Origin: DASXYG01 sp036502625
Lineage (GTDB): Bacteria; Actinomycetota; Actinomycetes; Streptosporangiales; Streptosporangiaceae
Length of the DNA stretch: 26,893 bases
Assembly: GCA_036502625.1 (NCBI GenBank)
Contig: DASXYG010000004.1
Span: 1 to 26,893, forward strand
Reading direction: 5' to 3'
Part shown: piece after piece, positions 1 to 7,500 of the stretch
Layout of the letters: the number at the start of each line of letters is the position of its first letter
Numbering within the stretch: the stretch's first letter is position 1
Position numbers and translations under genes: made by a program
The notes under the pieces: model-generated
What the model saw: only the letters and a program-made list of their open reading frames with translations
Database searches by the model: none
What the model was told of the DNA's origin: nothing

Positions 1-1
1 G

Positions 2-55
2 GCCACGGTGTGGGCGTCGCTGGACGCGGCGGACCTCGGGGGTGTCGCGCGGTGA
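2..55 (+). CDS. 3' end of an upstream gene, probably DUF58 family (partial)
   Basis: An open frame enters from the left edge and ends at a TGA at 53-55, giving 17 residues ending ADLGGVAR. Its stop overlaps the GTG start of the transglutaminase gene as GTGA, the usual sign of translational coupling in actinobacteria. From family context (MoxR ATPase, DUF58 and TgpA genes commonly lie in this order) the tail probably belongs to a DUF58 protein, but 17 residues cannot prove this. Confidence 0.45.
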   Translation, partial: ATVWASLDAADLGGVAR

Positions 56-2718
56 GGACACGCCTGACGATCTTCGCGGCGCTGGCCACGGCGACGTCCG
101 CGATCGTGCTGTACCCGCTGTTCGAGGCCGGCACGTGGTTCTGGCGGGTGCTCGGCGCGGTGGTCGTGGTGGCGCTGACCGGGCTGGTGACCCGGCGGCT
201 GCGGATCCCCGCCGTGCTGTCGCCGCTGGTCGCGCTGGTGACGCTGGCGGCGTTCCTCACGTTCTGCTTCGCCCGCGCGGGCGCGCCCGCCGGGTTCGTG
301 CCCACGCCGGGCGCGCTGGCGCGGCTGGCCGGGCTGGTCGCGCGCGGCCTGAACGACATCAACCACTACGCCGCGCCGGTGCCGGCGCTCACCGGGATCA
401 TGCTGCTCACGACCATCGGCGTGGGCGTCGTGGCCATCCTGGTCGACCTCCTGGCCGTACGGCTGCGGCTCGCCGCGCTGGCCGGGCTGCCGCTGCTCGC
501 GCTGTACAGCGTGCCGGTCGCGGTGCAGGAGGAGGACATCGGCTGGTTCGCGTTCGCCCTCGGCGCGACCGGCTACCTGGCGCTGCTCGTGGTCGACGGC
601 CGGGAGCGCGTCCACCGCTGGGGCCGTCCGGTGCTGACCCGCCGTACGGACGAGACGACCGCCAGGACCGAGGACGCCGACTCGGGGTCGCTGGCGGCGG
701 CCGGGCGGCGCATCGGGCTCGCGGCGGTGGCGGTCGCGGTGGTCGTGCCGCTCGCCGTGCCCGGCCTGCACCCGACGACGCTGCTCGGCTTCGGCGGCCT
801 CGGCGGCGGCCACGGCACGGGTACCAACACGATCACCATCCCGGACCCCACGGCCAGCCTGAAGGGCCAGATCAGCGAGCCGAACGCCGCCACGGTGCTG
901 TCGTACACCTCCACCGACCCCGCCCCGGAGTACCTCCGCATCTACGCCCTCGACGTCTTCAGCGGCGACAAGTGGACGATGTCGCGCACCTCGGCGACCC
1001 GCGCGGACCGGGTGAACGGCCGTACGCTCCCGGCGCCTGACGGCACGGGCCGCGCGCGCTCCCGCGACGTCACCACGTCCGTGCACGTCGACGCCCGGAT
1101 GCGGGCGATGCGGTTCCTCCCGGTGCCCTATCCCCCGTCGCGGATCGACGTACCGGGCGACTGGCGGCTGGACAAGCGGTCGTTCATGGTGTTCTCCAAC
1201 CGCGACTCCGCGGGCGGGCGCGACTACAAGGTGCGGGGGCGGCACCTCCTGCCGACGCGCACCCAGCTCGAGGCGTCGCCGCAGGGGCAGGCGCCGAGCC
1301 GCGCCTACCTCGACCTGCCGAACCTCCCGGTGAAGGTGCGGCGGCTCTCCGCGAAGATCACCCAGAACGCGGCAAGCCCGTACGCGCGCGCGATGGCCAT
1401 CCAGGACTGGTTCACCACCGGCAACCGGTTCCTGTACAGCCTGAACCGCCCTTCCGGGAACGGCACGTCCGCGCTGAGCGACTTCCTGCTGCGCGACCGG
1501 GTGGGCTACTGCGAGCAGTTCGCCGCCGCGATGGCGGTGCTGGCCCGGCTGAACGGCATCCCGTCGCGAGTGGCCATCGGGTACACGTCCGGCACCCACG
1601 GCACCGGCGACCACTGGGTGGTCACCACCCGCGACGCGCACGCCTGGCCGGAGCTGTTCTTCGCCGGCATCGGCTGGATCCGCTTCGAGCCGACGCCGAG
1701 CGGGGTCACCGGGCAGGGGTCGGCGACCGTGCCGGCGTACGCCACGGCCGCGACCGTGGGCGGCGGCGACCAGACGGGCTCGCGCGGCAACGTGTCCGGC
1801 ACGACGGGCGACACGCCGCAGAGCCGCACCGGGCCGACGACCGGGCCGAACCGGCAGCACATGCGCGACGGTTACGCCGGATCCACGACGCTGGCGACCC
1901 CGAAGCCGCGCGACCAGCGCCCGCTGCTCGGCATCCTGGCCGCGGTGGTGCTGCTCATCGCCGCCGCGCCCCGCATCGCCCGGTCCCTGCTGCGCCGCCG
2001 CCGCTGGTCCCGCGCCCACGACGACGCCGCCCGCGCCCGAGCCGCCTGGCTCGAACTCCGCGACGACGCCCGCGACTTGGGCTGGCCCTGGCACGACAGC
2101 GACAGCCCACGCACCGCGTCCCGCCGCATCACCGCCCGCCTAGCCGAGGCCGCGCGTACGGGGGGCTCCCCCGCGCGCCCCGCCGCGGCGACAGGGGGCG
2201 GAACGCCGGGGAGCTCCTCCGCACGCCCCATTGCGGCGACGACGGGCGTGGCGGCGACGGGCGACGGGCGGGCGACCAGCGGCACGGCATCCGGCGGCGT
2301 GGACGGCCGCGCTGCCAGTACCGGGACTGCCGGTACCGGGGCGGGGGCGGCCGATGCGGGGGCGGCCGATGCGGGGGCGGCCGATGCCGGGGCGGCCGAT
2401 GCCGGGCTGGCCGGTGGCCGGGAGGGTGGGGCCGGGGCGGCGCTCGCGCGAATTGCGATGGCGGAGGAGCGGGCGCGGTATGCGCCGGAGCCGGTGGACG
2501 GGGCCGGGCTGGCCGGGGACGCGCGGACCGTACGGCGGGCGATGGCGGCGGCGACGCCGCGCGGCGCGCGCTGGCGGGGGCGGCTGCTTCCGCCGTCGAC
2601 CCTGGCGGCGATCCGGGGGAACGCGGTGCGCGCCCTGGACGTGTTCGCCTGGATGGACCTGCTCGGCTCCCGCCTGCGCCGCAGGTTCCGTCGTACGGGA
2701 CGGTCGGAGGCCGCGTAG
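52..2718 (+). CDS. tgpA: TgpA-type membrane transglutaminase-like protein (DUF3488, transglutaminase core, DUF4129)
   Basis: Probable 888-residue inner-membrane protein with an extracytoplasmic cysteine transglutaminase/protease-like domain. The first 250 residues hold several hydrophobic segments (DUF3488-like). The transglutaminase core lies around residues 430-560: the nucleophile Cys487 is in GYCEQFAAAMAVL and His530 in RDAHAWPE. The third acidic position reads FEPTP, an Asp-to-Glu version common in actinobacterial relatives. One membrane helix follows near residues 625-645, then a cytoplasmic DUF4129-like tail. I chose GTG at 52 rather than the GTG at 10 because it makes a GTGA overlap with the preceding gene and removes 14 unlikely residues. 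The tail is interrupted by a low-complexity Gly/Ala/Thr stretch (about residues 700-800) with a 15-bp tandem repeat. The substrate is unknown; the neighbourhood suggests a cell-envelope role. Confidence 0.9.
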   Translation: MRTRLTIFAALATATSAIVLYPLFEAGTWFWRVLGAVVVVALTGLVTRRLRIPAVLSPLVALVTLAAFLTFCFARAGAPAGFVPTPGALARLAGLVARGLNDINHYAAPVPALTGIMLLTTIGVGVVAILVDLLAVRLRLAALAGLPLLALYSVPVAVQEEDIGWFAFALGATGYLALLVVDGRERVHRWGRPVLTRRTDETTARTEDADSGSLAAAGRRIGLAAVAVAVVVPLAVPGLHPTTLLGFGGLGGGHGTGTNTITIPDPTASLKGQISEPNAATVLSYTSTDPAPEYLRIYALDVFSGDKWTMSRTSATRADRVNGRTLPAPDGTGRARSRDVTTSVHVDARMRAMRFLPVPYPPSRIDVPGDWRLDKRSFMVFSNRDSAGGRDYKVRGRHLLPTRTQLEASPQGQAPSRAYLDLPNLPVKVRRLSAKITQNAASPYARAMAIQDWFTTGNRFLYSLNRPSGNGTSALSDFLLRDRVGYCEQFAAAMAVLARLNGIPSRVAIGYTSGTHGTGDHWVVTTRDAHAWPELFFAGIGWIRFEPTPSGVTGQGSATVPAYATAATVGGGDQTGSRGNVSGTTGDTPQSRTGPTTGPNRQHMRDGYAGSTTLATPKPRDQRPLLGILAAVVLLIAAAPRIARSLLRRRRWSRAHDDAARARAAWLELRDDARDLGWPWHDSDSPRTASRRITARLAEAARTGGSPARPAAATGGGTPGSSSARPIAATTGVAATGDGRATSGTASGGVDGRAASTGTAGTGAGAADAGAADAGAADAGAADAGLAGGREGGAGAALARIAMAEERARYAPEPVDGAGLAGDARTVRRAMAAATPRGARWRGRLLPPSTLAAIRGNAVRALDVFAWMDLLGSRLRRRFRRTGRSEAA
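2341..2400 (+). repeat. 15-bp tandem repeat inside tgpA (4 copies)
   Basis: Four head-to-tail copies of gcgggggcggccgat start at 2341, 2356, 2371 and 2386; the last has a G-to-C change at position 3. The unit is a multiple of three, so it keeps the frame and encodes AGAAD four times. It sits in the low-complexity linker between the membrane helix and the end of the DUF4129-like tail, so copy number could vary without breaking a folded domain. Confidence 0.9.
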
Positions 2719-2749
2719 GGGCGGGGGTACGGCCGGAGAGGCCGCGGAG

Positions 2750-2801
2750 AACGTTCATCGCGTGAGTGGTGCGCTGGGCACCTCTCACGCGATGAAGCGT
2801 T
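2750..2801. terminator. Long hairpin between convergent tgpA and DUF3040 genes
   Basis: The left arm 2750-2772 pairs with 2778-2801: 22 base pairs with one bulged G (2797), one T-T mismatch (2767/2783) and a 5-nt loop. It lies in the 100-bp gap between two genes transcribed toward each other, so it fits a bidirectional terminator. No long U-tract follows on either strand, which is usual for actinobacterial terminators. The structure is seen directly; the role is inferred. Confidence 0.75.
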
Positions 2802-2818
2802 CTATGGCGTCTCGGACG

Positions 2819-3205
2819 CTACATGCCGTCGCCTTCGCGGCGGCGGCGCCAGCGCTCCTCCATGCGTTCCATGAAGCCGGCCTTGCGCGCACGCCGGCCG
2901 GTTCCGGACTTGCCGGTCTCGGCGGGCTCGCCACCGGAGATGCGCTTCCAGCATGTGAGGCCCCAGACACAGCAGCCGAGCATGATCAGGAAGCCGACGA
3001 CGCTGATCGGGATGAGCTTCGTGATGACGCCCGCCATGAGCAGGCAGACGCCAAGGACGAAACCCAGCACCGCCTTGATGAGGCGGCGCTTGTAATGGAC
3101 CTGTGGATCGGTCGCGCGAACCGCGTGAGCGAATTTGGGGTCCTCGGAGTACAGCGCGCGCTCGATCTGCTCGAGCTGACGCTGCTCGTGCTCAGAGAGC
3201 GGCAC
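2819..3205 (-). CDS. DUF3040 domain small membrane protein
   Basis: A 128-residue protein typical of the actinobacterial DUF3040 family. The N-terminus begins PLSEHEQRQLEQIERAL, the family hallmark, followed by two hydrophobic segments around residues 42-62 and 64-85 joined by a short ITKLIP turn. The C-terminal tail is very basic (ERWRRRRE). The start is GTG at 3203-3205 with the Shine-Dalgarno-like sequence aggggag (3211-3217). The gene has its own candidate promoter 75 bp upstream and lies 150 bp downstream of dinB on the same strand. The function of the family is not established. The GTG start is preferred because the conserved SEHEQ motif follows at once. Confidence 0.9.
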   Translation of the reverse strand: MPLSEHEQRQLEQIERALYSEDPKFAHAVRATDPQVHYKRRLIKAVLGFVLGVCLLMAGVITKLIPISVVGFLIMLGCCVWGLTCWKRISGGEPAETGKSGTGRRARKAGFMERMEERWRRRREGDGM

Positions 3206-3279
3206 GGCGCCTCCCCTTGACAGCCCCCGGAGTTGGGGTTCGGGTGCTGAACGACGTTCTCAGGGTCTTGTTACCACTC

Positions 3280-3307
3280 AGGATACGGTCCGCCACGGGT
3301 AAGACAA
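3280..3307 (-). promoter_or_regulatory. Candidate promoter for the DUF3040 gene
   Basis: On the minus strand TTGTCT (3302-3307) and TATCCT (3280-3285) are separated by 16 bp and lie about 75 bp upstream of the DUF3040 start. Both resemble the consensus of primary-sigma promoters. This AT-richer gap contrasts with the surrounding DNA. Prediction by eye only. Confidence 0.5.
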
Positions 3308-3357
3308 AAGGAAACCCGTCCCCTTGTGGGTAACACTCATCTCCCACCTCTTGACGA

Positions 3358-4620
3358 TCACGGTCCTACCCCGCCGGATGAGCTCCCATCCGCGCCTTCG
3401 CGGCGCACCAGAGCCGCAGGTCGGACGGCACCTTGGCCGAACTTGCGTACGGCCTGGTCGATGGCGCGGTCGGCCTCGCGCCACCCCGCGCCGGGCTCGT
3501 CAATGAGCATCTGATGGACGGTGTCCGTGGCGCCGGTCAGGCCCTCGACGCGGACGCCGACCAGCCGCAGCCGGGTGCCCCGGGCGAACCCGGACTCCTG
3601 GAGCTCGCACGCGATCGTATGGATCTGGCGGGTCACGTCGGTGGGCTCGGGGAGGGTGCGGGAGCGGGTGACGGTGCGCCAGTCGGCATTGCGGAGCTTG
3701 ACGCTGACGGTGCGCCCCACGAGGCCGGCGGCGCGCAGCCGCGCGGCCACCTTCTCGGAGAGGCGGAGGAGCTCGCGGTGGAGCAGGACGGGGTCGTTGA
3801 TGTCGCGCTCGAAGGTGACCTCGGCGCCGATGCTCTTGTCGGGCACGTGGGCGTCGACCTGGCGGGGGTCGCGGCCCCAGGCGAGGTCGGTGAGGCGGGC
3901 TCCGAGCGCGTCTCCCAGGGCGTCGCGCAGGGCGTCGGGCGGGCAGTGCGCGATGTCGCCCACGGTGTGCAGCCCGAGGCGGCGGAGGCCGGCCTCGGCC
4001 TTGTCGCCCACGCCCCACAGGGCGCCCACGGGGAGCGGGTGCAGGAAGTCGACGACGCCGTCGGCCGGGACGAGGAGGAGGCCGTCGGGCTTGGCCGAGG
4101 ACGACGCGACCTTCGCGACGTACTTCGTGGTGGCGACGCCGACCGAGCACGTCAGGCCCTCTTCGTCGCGCACGCGGCGGCGGATGGCCGCGGCGATCGC
4201 CGCGGGGCCCATGCCGAGGCGGCGCAGCGCGCCGGAGACGTCGAGGAACGCCTCGTCGAGGGACAGCGGCTCGACCTCGGGGGTGATGTCGCCGAGGATG
4301 CCCATGACGCGGGCGGAGATCGGGCCGTACTTGCCGTGGCTGGGCGAGATGACCGTGGCCTGCGGGCACAGGCGGCGGGCGCGGACCATCGGCATGGCCG
4401 AATGGACGCCGAACTCCCTGGCCTCGTAGCTGGCGGCGGAGACCACGCCGCGGTTGCCGCCACCGCCGACGATCACCGGGGTGCCGCGCAGCTCGGGGCG
4501 TTCGAGCAGCTCGACGCTCGCGAAGAACGCGTCCATGTCGACGTGGAGGATGGTGCAGCCGGTGTCGTCACCGGGCGGGCCGTCGGGCCGCGCTGGTCGC
4601 TGAAGCTGGCGCCTGCTCAC
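3358..4620 (-). CDS. dinB: DNA polymerase IV (Y-family translesion polymerase)
   Basis: A 420-residue Y-family polymerase that would copy past damaged template bases. Palm motifs are intact: HVDMDAFFASVE has the metal ligand Asp28 and the steric-gate aromatic Phe33, and SLDEAFLDVSG carries Asp122 and Glu123. The helix-hairpin-helix thumb and little-finger regions follow. A clear C-terminal beta-clamp motif of the QLxLF type is not visible; the nearest match is the internal HQMLID. The start is GTG at 4618-4620, with no strong ribosome binding site, so a slightly later start is possible within the poorly conserved first 20 residues. The methyltransferase gene ends 36 bp upstream on the same strand and the two are probably co-transcribed. 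Actinobacteria often carry several dinB paralogues; which one this is cannot be told here. Confidence 0.93.
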   Translation of the reverse strand: MSRRQLQRPARPDGPPGDDTGCTILHVDMDAFFASVELLERPELRGTPVIVGGGGNRGVVSAASYEAREFGVHSAMPMVRARRLCPQATVISPSHGKYGPISARVMGILGDITPEVEPLSLDEAFLDVSGALRRLGMGPAAIAAAIRRRVRDEEGLTCSVGVATTKYVAKVASSSAKPDGLLLVPADGVVDFLHPLPVGALWGVGDKAEAGLRRLGLHTVGDIAHCPPDALRDALGDALGARLTDLAWGRDPRQVDAHVPDKSIGAEVTFERDINDPVLLHRELLRLSEKVAARLRAAGLVGRTVSVKLRNADWRTVTRSRTLPEPTDVTRQIHTIACELQESGFARGTRLRLVGVRVEGLTGATDTVHQMLIDEPGAGWREADRAIDQAVRKFGQGAVRPAALVRREGADGSSSGGVGP

Positions 4621-4656
4621 GCCGGCCAGCGTAGCCGGGGGTTATGACATCGCCGG

Positions 4657-5445
4657 TCAGCGGTTGTACGCGAGCACGTGGAGCTGGGTCGCGATGTCGC
4701 TGAGGGCGGGGTGGCCGGCGGCGGACTGCTCCAGGGCGGCGAGGGACTCCGCGGCGCCGGGGTCGCCGTCGATGATGCGGCCGGGGACGAGGTCGGCGAA
4801 GACGCGGACGCCCTGGACGGCGGCGACCGTCAGGCCGGCGTCCGTGAGCAGGGACGTGATGGCCGCGCGGGTGAACCTGCGGGGCATCGGGTCGCGCTCG
4901 CCCCAGGTGCCGTCGGGGTCGGTGAGGAGGCGGGCGGCGTCGTCGAACTGGCCGGCCAGGGCGCGGTGCAGCGCGGCGGCGACGGGGTTGGCGATCAGTA
5001 CGCTGACGGCCGCGCCGGGGCGTGCGGCGGAGACGGCCGCGTCCAGCTCGACCGCGGGGTGGTCGACGTATTCGAGGACGCTGTGGCAGATCACGAGGTC
5101 GGCGCCGTCGGCACCGATGACGTCGGGCAGGTCGACCGCCTCGCCCTGGACGGGCCGTACGCGCGCGGTGACCCCGGCCTCGGCGGCCCGCCGCTCCAGC
5201 GCCGCCAGGGAGTCGGGGTTGGGGTCCACGACCGTGACGTGGTGCCCGAGCCCGGCCAGCGGCACCGCGAAGCTCCCGGTCCCCCCGCCCGCGTCCACGA
5301 TGTCCAACGCGGCCCGCCCGGTAGCCGCGGCCCGATCCGTGAGCGCGCCCCGCAGCGTCCGCCACACCACCGCCGTACGCAGCGCACGATCCGGAGCCGG
5401 CCCCGCACAGGGATGCTCCGCAGCAGCGATCCGCTCCTCACTCAC
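4657..5445 (-). CDS. CmoM/SmtA-like class I SAM-dependent methyltransferase
   Basis: A 262-residue Rossmann-fold methyltransferase. Motif I is DAGGGTG (residues 51-57) and the ribose-binding acid is Asp74 in VVDPNP; CHSVLEYV follows in place of motif IV. From memory of E. coli CmoM (SmtA), which methylates the carboxymethoxyuridine wobble base of tRNA, several segments match in order: AGGG(T/E)G, H(S/A)VLE(Y/W)V, AG(Q/N)FD, and the GVRVF(A/H)D segment near the C-terminus. That makes it CmoM-like, but the CmoA/CmoB partners are not in the window, so the substrate is not assigned. The start is GTG at 5443-5445; the frame stays open far upstream only because the DNA is so GC-rich. It is probably co-transcribed with dinB. 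Confidence 0.85.
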   Translation of the reverse strand: MSEERIAAAEHPCAGPAPDRALRTAVVWRTLRGALTDRAAATGRAALDIVDAGGGTGSFAVPLAGLGHHVTVVDPNPDSLAALERRAAEAGVTARVRPVQGEAVDLPDVIGADGADLVICHSVLEYVDHPAVELDAAVSAARPGAAVSVLIANPVAAALHRALAGQFDDAARLLTDPDGTWGERDPMPRRFTRAAITSLLTDAGLTVAAVQGVRVFADLVPGRIIDGDPGAAESLAALEQSAAGHPALSDIATQLHVLAYNR

Positions 5446-5793
5446 GCGCCACACCCTATACGCGCCACCCCCACCCAGAGCCCCCCGCACCGCCGCGCAG
5501 CTCACCTCACCGCGCCAGGCTTCACCGCTGGGCGCGGGGCACCCCACCCGCCTCCACCCGGACCGCCGAGAGCGGACACCGCTCGCACGCGGCGCCCCGC
5601 AACGCCGCCGCACCTCAACCCACCGCCCGGGACCGTCCGCCTCCGCGCGACAGCCTCCAGCGGGAGCGCGGCGGAAGCGCGGGCGCGGCCCCGTCCACAC
5701 CCACCCGCCACACCGCCGGGGCGCGGCCCACCCCCACCCACCTCCACCCGCACCACCGGGCGCGCGACCACTCCGCTCAAGGGGTACGGCAGG
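5446..5793. other. Gene-free C-rich segment
   Basis: Apart from the TATAGG element next to the methyltransferase start I find no gene here. The plus strand is strongly C-rich and T-poor, with many ccaccc-type words, and every frame stays open because stop codons are rare at this composition. The translations are low-complexity Arg/Pro/Ala with no domain-like pattern. It forms the left third of a 1.2-kb gene-free region. Confidence 0.6.
5455..5460 (-). promoter_or_regulatory. Candidate -10 element of the methyltransferase-dinB operon
   Basis: TATAGG lies 9 bp upstream of the GTG start on the minus strand, in otherwise GC-saturated DNA. The spacing predicts a transcript with almost no leader. 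I see no good -35 hexamer. Confidence 0.35.
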
Positions 5794-6445
5794 GCGCGTG
5801 TCCCCCACACCCCCGTACGCGGAGGACACGGGGTTCCCGCTCACACGCGAGCCCGCCCCGGGCGCCAGACAGGAGGAGCGCAGGGCCGCCGCCCCCACAC
5901 CTCACGGCCCCGCATCGCCAAGCGCGAGCGCGCAACCGAGGGCACGAGGGGCCGAGGCGAGGGCGCGCCCGGTGAGGCACCGGTCCGGGGGCGCGGCCCG
6001 GGAGCACCGGCGGGGCGCGTGTCCCCCACACCCCCGTACCGCGGAGGACACGGGCCTCCCGCTCACACGCGAGCCCGCCCTGGGCGCCAGGCGGGAGGGG
6101 CGCAGGGCCGCCCCCACCTCCTCGCCACCCGCATCGCCGCGAGCGGGCAGACAAGGGCACGAGGGGGCCGGGGCGAGGGCGCGCCCAGTGACTGGGACCC
6201 GGTCCGCGGGGCGCGGCCCGGGGCACGGGGCACGTGTCCCCCACACCCCCGTACCGCGGAGGACACGGGCCTCCCGCTCACACGCGAGCCCGCCCTGGGC
6301 GCCAGGCGGGAGGGGCGCAGGGCCACCCCCCACCTCACCACCCGCATCGCCGCGCGAGCGCGCAGCCGAGGGCACGAGGGGCCGGGGCGAGGGCGCGCCC
6401 GATGGTTGGCGCCCGGTCCGGGCGCGCGGCCCGGGGAGCACCGGT
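5794..6445. repeat. Three tandem direct repeats of about 220 bp with conserved hairpins
   Basis: Copies begin at 5794, 6015 and 6230, giving periods of 221 and 215 bp. Copies two and three are identical over 92 bp (6018-6109 and 6233-6324); copy one has scattered changes and small indels. In each copy cgtgtccccc pairs with ggaggacacg (9 of 10 positions), and a second strong hairpin centred on ctgggcgccag is perfect in copies two and three. The second half of each copy shares words such as gagggcacgag and gcgagggcgcgccc. Neither period is a multiple of three, so no reading frame runs through the copies in register; this argues against a repeat protein. No transposase or target-site duplication is visible. 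Confidence 0.85.
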
Positions 6446-6511
6446 GGGGCACGGGCGGAGCGCGGGGGCTGGGCCGGAGCCGGACGGAGCCGGGCCGCGG
6501 GACCGGGCCGC

Positions 6512-6618
6512 GGGGTCGGGACCGGGGTCGGGACCGGGGTCGGGACCGGGGTCGGGACCGGGGTCGGGACCGGGGTCGGGACCGGGGTCGGGACCGGGGT
6601 CGGGACCGGGGTCGGGAC
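6512..6618 (+). repeat. 12-bp tandem array, nine copies, G-quadruplex-forming pattern
   Basis: The unit ggggtcgggacc repeats from 6512 every 12 bp; eight copies are perfect and the ninth (6608) ends ggac then g. The plus strand has eighteen G-runs of three or four separated by only 2-3 nt (TC or ACC), which fits the standard G-quadruplex pattern many times over. Each unit also contains ggtc-gg-gacc, a small dyad. It lies 35 bp beyond the stop codon of the maleylpyruvate isomerase-family gene, so that gene's transcript would be C-rich here and the G-rich strand would be the template. Confidence 0.9.
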
Positions 6619-6652
6619 GGGCCACGGGACGGACCCGGGAGGTGGGGGTGGG

Positions 6653-7465
6653 TTAGGGCATGATCGTTAGGCTTGTGGTGATTTTTTGGGCTAGGGAGTC
6701 GTCGCCGGTCCAGGTGACCTGGGCTTGGGTGGGTTGGGTGCGGCCTGCGGCCAGTTCGGCGTACGTGGTGCTGGGCATGCGGAGGATCACCGTGGGGGTG
6801 GTGGGGCGGGTGGACGGGTGGGCTCGGCCGGAGCTCACCGTTACCGTGCGCTCTCGGGTTATCGGGCCGGTCAGTTCGACCACCACGGAGGTGCCCTCCG
6901 GGGCGGCGGCGCGTTTGCCCACCACCATGGGGATGCCGGCCAGGAGGCGGTCGATGGTGTGTTCGGCGGCCGGGCCTGACTCGTGGCCAGGGCGGGCGGT
7001 GGCGCGGCGGATGTCCTGTTCGTGGAGCCAGTGGTCGAGGATGCGGACCTGCATGAGGTCCAGGACCGTGCCGGGGCCGAGGGGCGTCCAGGAGTCGGCG
7101 GCCAGGTCGGCGTCGGAGGCGGCGGACAGTTGCGCGAGGCGCTCGTCCACGGTGCGCGTCCAGGCCTCCAGCATCTCCGTGACGGGACGGGACCGCCAGT
7201 GGTGGACGGCGCGCTCGTTGGCCTTGCCGATGTCGTTGTGCACCCACGCGGGCATGTCGGGGAGGTCGTCCGCGGGCGTGGGGTGGCCGGCCAGCTCCTC
7301 CTCGAAGGTGAGCAGGTGGGCGAGCTGGTCGCGGACCGTCCAGCCGGGGCAGTCGGTGGGCAGGTCCCAGTCGGCGGCGTCCAGCGTGGTGACCAGTCCG
7401 GTGATGGAGGTCCACACGTCGCGGAGCTTCGCGATGGTGTCATCGCGCGTCGGGGCTGGCGGCAC
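6653..7465 (-). CDS. Maleylpyruvate isomerase family mycothiol-dependent enzyme
   Basis: A 270-residue protein of the mycothiol-dependent maleylpyruvate isomerase N-terminal (DinB-like four-helix) family. The N-terminal segment LPTDCPGWTVRDQLAHLL is the family signature, with the putative metal ligand His50; the DHWLHEQDIR segment around residue 150 supplies the other expected ligands. The C-terminal part is a small beta domain. Members use mycothiol as a thiol cofactor or transfer it to a substrate; the substrate here is not known. The GTG start at 7463-7465 is favoured because aggag lies 7 bp upstream. The DsbA-family gene ends 35 bp upstream on the same strand, so the two probably form an operon of thiol-related enzymes. 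Confidence 0.88.
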   Translation of the reverse strand: MPPAPTRDDTIAKLRDVWTSITGLVTTLDAADWDLPTDCPGWTVRDQLAHLLTFEEELAGHPTPADDLPDMPAWVHNDIGKANERAVHHWRSRPVTEMLEAWTRTVDERLAQLSAASDADLAADSWTPLGPGTVLDLMQVRILDHWLHEQDIRRATARPGHESGPAAEHTIDRLLAGIPMVVGKRAAAPEGTSVVVELTGPITRERTVTVSSGRAHPSTRPTTPTVILRMPSTTYAELAAGRTQPTQAQVTWTGDDSLAQKITTSLTIMP

Positions 7466-7500
7466 GGTCGGGCTCCTGCCTGTACGGGGTCGGGTCGGGC

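Noticed and set aside
2231..3220. Plus-strand open frame with MRGRPM-like repeats overlapping the end of tgpA
   Set aside because: It is the tgpA minisatellite read in another frame and then runs antisense through the DUF3040 gene; no ribosome binding site or domain pattern.
3310..3357. Terminator after dinB
   Set aside because: Only a 5-bp gtggg/cccac stem with a 12-nt loop is present, too weak to call.
5902..6441. Minus-strand frames through the 220-bp repeats that could encode a repeat protein
   Set aside because: Repeat periods of 221 and 215 bp shift the frame between copies, so the same peptide is not repeated in one protein.
5794..6445. Insertion sequence or transposon remnant
   Set aside because: No transposase fragment, terminal inverted repeat pair or target duplication could be found around the repeats.
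6512..6618. CRISPR array or repeat-protein gene at the 12-bp array
   Set aside because: There are no spacers between units and no cas genes. The 12-bp period stays in frame (DPGP or GTGV repeats), but the frame has no start signal or flanking domain.
4664..6670. Long plus-strand open frames antisense to the methyltransferase and across the repeats
   Set aside because: Arg/Pro/Gly low-complexity translation, several frames open at once, and the repeat copies fall in different frames. The openness is due to GC content.
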